Assembly (NCBI GenBank): GCA_023301395.1
Contig: JALZUY010000158.1
Location: 1-10,918 of the forward strand
DNA: 10,918 nt
Reading direction: 5' to 3'
DNA from: Nonlabens sp.
GTDB taxonomy: Bacteria; Bacteroidota; Bacteroidia; Flavobacteriales; Flavobacteriaceae
Positions 5,499-10,918 of the stretch are shown here, piece after piece. Under the pieces are notes generated by a model. The model did no database searches and was not told where the DNA came from. It saw nothing but the letters and a program-made list of their open reading frames with translations. A program made the position numbers and the translations under genes. Position 1 is the first letter of the stretch, and the number at the start of each line of letters is the position of its first letter.

Positions 5499-8029
5499 TG
5501 TTAAGTCGAAATTTATGTATTTCTTTAATCATATTCGGATTAATGAATGGTTTGTTCAGTTGTGGGCAAACCATTCGTTTTATTAGTCAAGATTCAACAG
5601 CTATAAACCAAGCTAAAGTTTTAGTTACCAATAGCAATAATCAAATTCTGGCTATTGCCTATACTGATGAATATGGAGAATTAGGGTATAAATTGGATTC
5701 TTTAATTAAATATAATTTGAATGTTACTCATTCATTGTATCAATCTAGAGAAATTCAAGTTACATTTTCAACTAAAGAAACAAAAACATACAAACTTGAT
5801 AGGCTAGCTGAAAGCCTCGACCAAATATTAATTTCTGCGAAAAAATCTATTGTAAAAAAAGGAGATACGACGACCATTGATATTAAAAAATTTGCATTAC
5901 CAACAGATAAAAATTTAAAACAAGTAATTTCTCGGATTCCAGGAATGGAAATAAGTAAAAACGGCGATATAACTTACCGAGGAAAAAAGATAACAGATTT
6001 GTTAATCAATGGACGCAAACTTTTTGATCAAGACTATAATCGTGCGATTGAATTTATTAATTCTAAAAAAGCTGTTGAGTTAAAAATTATTGAAAAATAT
6101 AATGATTATCATGGTTTTAAAGAAAAGATAGTAAACAGTAATGCTATAGATGTCGTTTATGAAGGAGAAAATATTTATACATCCCAAGTGGCAGCAGGTT
6201 ATGGAACTAAGGATATAAAAAAAGCTCAATACAGTCATGTATTAGCAACCAAATTATTGAGTAATTATACAAAAGCAATTTATGAAAATTTAGGTGTCAT
6301 AAATTACTCTTCTACCACCAATAATATACCTAGAAAAAAACCAGTTTTTTATCAAATTACCCAAAATCAAGAGCATAGTAAATCTTTAAATGTAGTGAAT
6401 GGTAATTTTGTTGAAAGCTATCTCGTAGATACAAATACAAATATTCCTATAGGCAGTAAAAAAGATAAGCCATTAACAATAAAGTTTTCCGCACAAAAAG
6501 AAAACAGTTTTATAGACACTAATACAGAATCAGTACTATTTACGGAAGAATCATTAATTAGCCGTTCACAAGAGATAGAGACTAAATTTGATTCCAACTC
6601 GCATTCAATTTTAGGAACATATAAATATGAAACAAAAACTTTTTACTTAAATAGTGAACTTATTATTTCTCAAGGAAAAAGTAATAGAAATAGTGTAAAT
6701 AAGATCAATAATATTTTGACACTAGACAATCAATTTCAAACTACAAGTCAAAGAGTATTGAATACGACAATCCAACTTAAGAACAAAAGCTCAAAAATTC
6801 ATGATTTCAATCTTTTAATTGCTGATAAGTCTGTAAATAATCAGTATAAATCTTCAGGAATAAATGAATTTCAACAAACCCTTAAGAACAATTCATTCAC
6901 TTTAAATGGTCTTTACGAACATAATTTAATTAAAGATAAAAAAATCGAGCTAGCACTAATATCAAACATTGATTTAATTAAAACTAGCTTTAACATCAAT
7001 AATGAAACTAATTCATTGGAACAGACAAATGCAATTGAGTCTAACAAGATATGGGTAAATCAATTACAAACAAAATATCAACCTAATAAAAATTTTAATG
7101 CAAGTTTGACTCTGACTAACACAAATCTTTCTTTTAAGAATCAATCTTTAGATAATTTCATCGAACCATTATTATTAAATCCAAACATTTCTATTAAAGC
7201 TAAAATTTGGGATGTAATAAATCAATTTGATTACTCAAATAAATACAGTAGAATAACGACTAGACCGTCAAATCAAACCGAAATCTTTAACAATAATACT
7301 TTTAGTGAATCATATAATATAAGTAATCCATTTCAAGAATCTCATGACTTTCAATATCAACTGAGATGGGGCGACTATGTAGATAATTGGAATAGTTCCA
7401 TATCTTTTGCTACAAGAAATAATATATTAATATCAAATTTCTCTTTCACTGAAAACAGCACAAATGTTCAATATTTTAATGAGAACCTTGAAGAACAACA
7501 GTGGTTTTTCCTGATATCGCGAGATTTTTTATTTCTTAAAAGAATTAATATTAAAATCAGTATCGATCATTCATCGATAAAAGGTTTTCAATCATCAGAA
7601 GGAAATATTGCAACAATAAAAAATAAAAATACCTCATTAAACTTTGAAGCCAGTAAAAGGCTTGGTAAATATTGGTTTTTTAGAAGCACTTCTGTTTTCG
7701 CCTTAAATGATGTTACTTTCAATAGCTCCTTTTCAAACCAAGTATTCAACCTATCTACAGACTTAGATTTAGAATATGCTTTTGAAAAATCTACTGCTAA
7801 AATTAATTATAAACTTAATGATTTTGGACTAAACAACTATTTACACTTTTTAAATACTGAATACACTTATAACATCGATAAATGGTCTAGCAGCCTATCA
7901 ATAAGTGCAATCAACTTATTGGATATTAACTCAATAGACACAAAGAATATCAGCCCACAAGCTACATTTACATCTTCGTTATTAATACCTCGTCGTAGAA
8001 TAATCTTTTCTTGGAGAATCTATTTTTGA
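5498..8029 (+). CDS. TonB-dependent-receptor-like outer-membrane barrel protein
   Basis: This 843-aa protein looks like the outer-membrane receptors of Bacteroidota that carry a carboxypeptidase-regulatory-like N-terminal domain and an OMP beta-barrel. Residues 1-24 form a signal peptide. A cysteine at 22 (LFSC) resembles a lipobox, but F at -2 is atypical, so lipidation is doubtful. Residues 26-103 look like the regulatory beta-sandwich (INQAKVLVTN, then a TDEYGE turn). Residues 108-205 resemble a plug: KGDTTTIDI, VISRIPGMEISKNG, and LLINGRKLF. The remainder alternates polar and hydrophobic residues, is rich in N, S and aromatics, and ends in RIIFSWRIYF with the terminal Phe usual for barrels. 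I cannot identify a TonB box. The start overlaps the stop of GLPGLI copy B by one base. It is probably the membrane part of a system with the GLPGLI and Cys-rich proteins; the substrate is unknown. Confidence 0.8.
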   Translation: MLSRNLCISLIIFGLMNGLFSCGQTIRFISQDSTAINQAKVLVTNSNNQILAIAYTDEYGELGYKLDSLIKYNLNVTHSLYQSREIQVTFSTKETKTYKLDRLAESLDQILISAKKSIVKKGDTTTIDIKKFALPTDKNLKQVISRIPGMEISKNGDITYRGKKITDLLINGRKLFDQDYNRAIEFINSKKAVELKIIEKYNDYHGFKEKIVNSNAIDVVYEGENIYTSQVAAGYGTKDIKKAQYSHVLATKLLSNYTKAIYENLGVINYSSTTNNIPRKKPVFYQITQNQEHSKSLNVVNGNFVESYLVDTNTNIPIGSKKDKPLTIKFSAQKENSFIDTNTESVLFTEESLISRSQEIETKFDSNSHSILGTYKYETKTFYLNSELIISQGKSNRNSVNKINNILTLDNQFQTTSQRVLNTTIQLKNKSSKIHDFNLLIADKSVNNQYKSSGINEFQQTLKNNSFTLNGLYEHNLIKDKKIELALISNIDLIKTSFNINNETNSLEQTNAIESNKIWVNQLQTKYQPNKNFNASLTLTNTNLSFKNQSLDNFIEPLLLNPNISIKAKIWDVINQFDYSNKYSRITTRPSNQTEIFNNNTFSESYNISNPFQESHDFQYQLRWGDYVDNWNSSISFATRNNILISNFSFTENSTNVQYFNENLEEQQWFFLISRDFLFLKRINIKISIDHSSIKGFQSSEGNIATIKNKNTSLNFEASKRLGKYWFFRSTSVFALNDVTFNSSFSNQVFNLSTDLDLEYAFEKSTAKINYKLNDFGLNNYLHFLNTEYTYNIDKWSSSLSISAINLLDINSIDTKNISPQATFTSSLLIPRRRIIFSWRIYF

Positions 8030-8073
8030 AGTATTTAAAATAGAAATCAAACCAATTAAATTTTGAAACATAA

Positions 8074-8107
8074 AAAAGCCTCAAATTCTATTGAATTTGA
8101 GGCTTTT
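8074..8107. terminator. Bidirectional terminator between barrel gene and superoxide dismutase gene
   Basis: A perfect 15-bp stem: 8074-8088 (AAAAGCCTCAAATTC) pairs with 8093-8107 around a TATT loop. It has A-rich sequence on the left and T-rich on the right, as expected for a hairpin that ends transcription from both sides. The two flanking genes converge on it, stopping at 8029 and 8129. Confidence 0.85.
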
Positions 8108-8128
8108 GATTTTAACTAAATGCGATAA

Positions 8129-8737
8129 TTACTTCGCAGCGTTATATTTCTCAGTTACAGCATCCCAGTTGATAACGTGGAAAAAAGCACTCACGTAGTC
8201 AGGTCTGCGATTTTGATAGTTTAAGTAGTAAGCATGTTCCCATACGTCAAGTCCTAAGATAGGAGTTCCACCACAACCTACACCAGGCATTAATGGATTG
8301 TCTTGATTAGGTGTTCCACATACATCTAGTGAACCATCTTTATGCACACATAAAAATGCCCATCCAGAACCAAATTGAGTTTTGGCAGCAGTAGCAAATT
8401 TATCCATGAACGCGTCATAAGAGCCAAATGCTTTATCAATCGCATTCGCCAAATCTCCAGTAGGCTTTCCACCACCATTAGGTGACATTACTTCCCAGAA
8501 CAATCTGTGGTTATAAAAACCACCACCGTTATTTCTAACCGCTTTATTATCCATATCAAGTCCATTTAAAATGTCCTCGATAGATTTCCCTTCATGAGCC
8601 GTTCCTTCGATAGCTGCATTCAACTTAGAAGTATATCCATTATGATGCTTTGAATGGTGAATCTCCATTGTTCTTGCATCGATATGAGGTTCTAACGCAT
8701 CATACGCATAGTTTAATTTAGGTAATTCAAAAGCCAT
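8129..8737 (-). CDS. sodA: Superoxide dismutase, manganese type
   Basis: This 202-aa protein has the full length of a cytosolic Fe/Mn superoxide dismutase, which converts superoxide to oxygen and hydrogen peroxide. The four metal ligands are present: H27 (MEIHHSKHH), H77 (YNHRLFW), D164 and H168 (LDVWEHAYY). Several residues point to manganese. The position four before the second ligand is Gly (G73), where iron enzymes usually have Gln. The outer-sphere glutamine comes from Q145 in the NQDNPLM segment, as in manganese enzymes. G162 precedes the Asp ligand by two, as in E. coli MnSOD. There is no signal peptide. The gene converges on the barrel gene and is divergent from the RecB-like helicase. 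A cambialistic enzyme cannot be excluded. Confidence 0.95.
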   Translation of the reverse strand: MAFELPKLNYAYDALEPHIDARTMEIHHSKHHNGYTSKLNAAIEGTAHEGKSIEDILNGLDMDNKAVRNNGGGFYNHRLFWEVMSPNGGGKPTGDLANAIDKAFGSYDAFMDKFATAAKTQFGSGWAFLCVHKDGSLDVCGTPNQDNPLMPGVGCGGTPILGLDVWEHAYYLNYQNRRPDYVSAFFHVINWDAVTEKYNAAK

Positions 8738-8860
8738 AATATGTTGGTTTTAATTATTTAATAACGAAAGCCTAAAATTAAACACAAACAATCAAATGTT
8801 AAAATTATTCTTGTTATAATATACTTAATGTACAATTATGACTATTTCCATGAGCTTACT

Positions 8861-8868
8861 TACCTTTG
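8861..8868 (+). promoter_or_regulatory. TAnnTTTG promoter box directly before the RecB-like gene
   Basis: TACCTTTG is an exact match to the Bacteroidota -7 consensus and ends only three bases before the ATG at 8872. Since transcription usually begins a few bases after this box, the message would start at or next to the start codon and be leaderless or nearly so. No -33 element is clear. In AT-rich DNA an 8-base match with two free positions can also occur by chance. Confidence 0.4.
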
Positions 8869-8871
8869 AAT

Positions 8872-10918
8872 ATGAGTTTATCTCCTACTACATTTTATAG
8901 TGCCAGCGCAGGTTCTGGAAAGACTTACACGCTAGCGAGAGACTATCTCACATTGCTTTTTCAATCACAATTCCACAATCATTACCGCAAGATTCTAGCA
9001 GTAACCTTTACTAATAAGGCTGTTGCCGAGATGAAAGAACGTGTACTGGAGCATTTGCACAACTTTGGAAAACAGCCAGTTCCTAGTAATAGTATTGGGA
9101 TTTTCAAACATATAAAAGAAGTCACTGGATTAAACGAGAAAGATCTTACTAAAAAGGCTATTAAAATTCATCAGCGATTGTTGCATGACTATTCTGCATT
9201 TGATATTGTGACTATAGATGCGTTTAACCATAGGGTACTGCGCACGTTTGCAAAAGATATTGATTTACCATCGGGTTTTGAAGTAGAGCTGGATACTGAT
9301 TCTTTAATTAATAAAGCGATTCAAAATCTACTCGCTCGAGCTGGAAGTGATAAAGAACTTACTAAACGACTTGTAGAGTTTTCCCTTTCTAAGATTGACG
9401 ATGATAAAAGCTGGGATATCGCCTTTGATTTAATGCAAATAGCAACACTTATAAAAAATGAAAATCATTACAAGTATCTTAAATCCATAGAACACAAAAC
9501 CGCAGCAGATTTTGACAGACTTTACCAAAATCTAAAGCTTAAAAACAAAGACCTTAAAGGCCAGCTTGTTCAAATTGCTACAAATCTCATAGAGCAATCT
9601 ACACAGCAAGGCGTGGAACCCAAAGATTATAAAGGTGGTTCTCGCAGTGTATTCAACGCAGTTATAAAAGTTTCAAACGAAGATTTCTCTGTAAAACCAG
9701 ACGCTGCTTCTATTAGAGATTTAGTCGCTGGAGATTTATATGCAAAAAGTCAAAAACAACCTATTAAAGATGCTATTGATGGTCTGGCAGGTGATTTAGC
9801 AGATTTTGGAAATGCTTACAAATCTACTTATGGCTACATTAAGTTTCATGAGAATATTTTAAAAAGTATCGTTCCGCTTTCATTGTTGAACGAGTTACTT
9901 CATGAAATAAACGGAATAAAAAAAGAAGAACAAATCGTTCCTATTTATGAATTCAATGGTATTCTAGCACAACAAATCAAGGATCAACCAGCGCCATTTA
10001 TATATGAGCGATTAGGAGAAAAATACCGCCATTATTTTATAGATGAATTTCAAGATACTTCTCGCATGCAATGGGAAAACTTGACTCCATTGATAAGTAA
10101 TGCTTTGCAAAGCCAGGATGAGTATGGCGACAGCGGTACCTTAATGCTTGTGGGCGATGCAAAACAGTCTATTTATAGATGGCGTGGTGGAGATGCAGAC
10201 CAGTTTCTAGGTTTGCTCAATGAAGAAAAACTGTTTGATCTCGATAAAAAAAATGAACCGCTAGAATTCAACTGGCGCAGTTATGATGAAGTTATAGAAT
10301 TCAATAACAGTTTCTTCCATTTCTTTGGTGATTATCTCAATAATCCTTCTTATCAAGATTTATATCACAATTATTTACATCAAAACACAACCCATAAAAA
10401 AGGCGGTTATGTACAAATCGACTTTCTAGAAAAAGAGGTCGATTTTATAGAAGAAGATGAGGATTTGAAAACACCTTATCCGCCACATGTGCATAGACTG
10501 ATTGAAAAAATTATTACACAAGGATTTCAATTAGGTGATATATGTATTCTCGTACGCAAACACACTCAAGGACATGAGCTTGCTCAATATCTTGTAAAAC
10601 AAGACATTACTGTGGTGTCTGGCGATAGTTTATTAGTGCAAGCCTCACCTCGCGTGCAGTTACTGGTTGAGTTTATGAAAATGGCACATCAACCAGATCA
10701 AGCTGCATTGAGACTCAATTTTCTTTTACAATATGCTCAATATCATGAAATCGTTTCTATTAATGAATTCGTCGTTTCGCATATTAACAACTCGCTAGAA
10801 AATATTATTAGTACTCTTTTTGAAAGCAACCATGCTGGTATTGAGTTCGCTTTCGCGAAAGCGCCTCTATTCACAGCCACAGAATTAACAGCAAAAGCTC
10901 TCGGGCTTTTTAACGAGC
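8872..10918 (+). CDS. RecB/AddA-like UvrD-family helicase, N-terminal two thirds (runs off the window)
   Basis: From the ATG at 8872 the frame is open for 682 codons to the window end. It starts MSLSPTTFYSASAGSGKTYT; ASAGSGKT (11-18) is the Walker A loop, followed by TFTNKAVAEMKERV (motif Ia of UvrD/RecB helicases). Further superfamily 1 motifs are YFIDEFQDTS (from 388, Walker B D391-E392), VGDAKQSIYRWRGGD (427-441, motif III) and EFNWRS (465-470, motif IV). The ASAGSGKT start and the long insert between motifs Ia and II resemble RecB/AddA rather than PcrA or UvrD. These enzymes unwind DNA from double-strand ends for recombinational repair and usually carry a C-terminal PD-(D/E)XK nuclease, which would lie beyond the window. 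Its partner, an AddB-like nuclease, is not in view. The start is supported because the Walker A loop lies at the expected short distance from the N-terminus. Confidence 0.9.
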   Translation, partial: MSLSPTTFYSASAGSGKTYTLARDYLTLLFQSQFHNHYRKILAVTFTNKAVAEMKERVLEHLHNFGKQPVPSNSIGIFKHIKEVTGLNEKDLTKKAIKIHQRLLHDYSAFDIVTIDAFNHRVLRTFAKDIDLPSGFEVELDTDSLINKAIQNLLARAGSDKELTKRLVEFSLSKIDDDKSWDIAFDLMQIATLIKNENHYKYLKSIEHKTAADFDRLYQNLKLKNKDLKGQLVQIATNLIEQSTQQGVEPKDYKGGSRSVFNAVIKVSNEDFSVKPDAASIRDLVAGDLYAKSQKQPIKDAIDGLAGDLADFGNAYKSTYGYIKFHENILKSIVPLSLLNELLHEINGIKKEEQIVPIYEFNGILAQQIKDQPAPFIYERLGEKYRHYFIDEFQDTSRMQWENLTPLISNALQSQDEYGDSGTLMLVGDAKQSIYRWRGGDADQFLGLLNEEKLFDLDKKNEPLEFNWRSYDEVIEFNNSFFHFFGDYLNNPSYQDLYHNYLHQNTTHKKGGYVQIDFLEKEVDFIEEDEDLKTPYPPHVHRLIEKIITQGFQLGDICILVRKHTQGHELAQYLVKQDITVVSGDSLLVQASPRVQLLVEFMKMAHQPDQAALRLNFLLQYAQYHEIVSINEFVVSHINNSLENIISTLFESNHAGIEFAFAKAPLFTATELTAKALGLFNE
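10848..10863. repeat. Palindrome CGCTTTCGCGAAAGCG, copy 2
   Basis: A perfect 16-bp palindrome inside the RecB-like gene, containing the 14-bp palindrome found at 2569-2582. Here it is read as F-A-F-A-K-A, in a different frame from copy 1, so the conservation is at the DNA level. Confidence 0.7.

Noticed and set aside
3245..8030. Mobile element, transposon or phage origin of the accessory block
   Set aside because: No transposase, integrase, terminal inverted repeats or target duplications are visible; only the AT-richness and gene content suggest transfer.
1..10918. CRISPR array, tRNA, rRNA or riboswitch
   Set aside because: No regularly spaced repeats, no cloverleaf-like segment with conserved tRNA bases, and no long structured leader was noticed; gaps between genes are all under about 210 bases.

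Overview
The window looks like chromosome of a member of the Flavobacteriaceae (Bacteroidota), probably marine. The reasons are: AT-rich DNA, secreted proteins whose signal peptides end in the 'AQ' typical of the phylum, a 'VGINT' type N-terminus, two GLPGLI-family proteins, TAnnTTTG-like (-7) promoter boxes, and A/T-rich translation starts without clear Shine-Dalgarno sequences. Genus cannot be fixed from the sequence.

Layout. (1) 1-117, minus: the first 39 codons of a secreted protein, cut by the window edge. (2) 118-322: a divergent intergenic region with promoter-like boxes on both strands. (3) 323-1243, plus: a PfkB-family sugar kinase, closed by a strong hairpin terminator at 1253-1285. 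(4) 1346-3244, plus: a long, divergent PurF-like amidophosphoribosyltransferase. (5) 3284-8029, plus: an accessory block of exported proteins, visibly more AT-rich than its flanks. It holds a GLPGLI protein, a small Cys-rich exported protein broken by a nonsense codon, an intact paralogue of that small protein, a second GLPGLI protein, and an 843-aa TonB-dependent-receptor-like outer-membrane barrel. The last three are packed with a 1-nt gap and a 1-nt overlap and must form one operon. (6) 8074-8107: a perfect 15-bp hairpin acting as terminator for both converging genes. (7) 8129-8737, minus: a manganese-type superoxide dismutase. (8) 8872-10918, plus: the first two thirds of a RecB/AddA-like UvrD helicase, cut by the window edge.

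How the genes relate. Sugar kinase, PurF-like enzyme, SOD and RecB-like helicase look like ordinary core genes in separate transcription units. The part worth attention is the block at 3284-8029. It encodes two paralogous periplasmic or surface GLPGLI proteins, two paralogous four-cysteine mini-proteins with the same CC-x20-C spacing, and one outer-membrane barrel. The two pairs, together with a duplicated upstream sequence block, point to local duplication followed by decay of one mini-protein. No function is known to me for the mini-proteins. A role as ligand, cargo or accessory factor of the barrel protein is inference from gene order only.

Two further signals stand out. A 14-16 bp palindrome (core GCTTTCGCGAAAGC) occurs in two unrelated genes in different reading frames. 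The PurF-like enzyme appears to lack the usual oxyanion-hole glycine and the usual C-terminal Fe-S cysteines.
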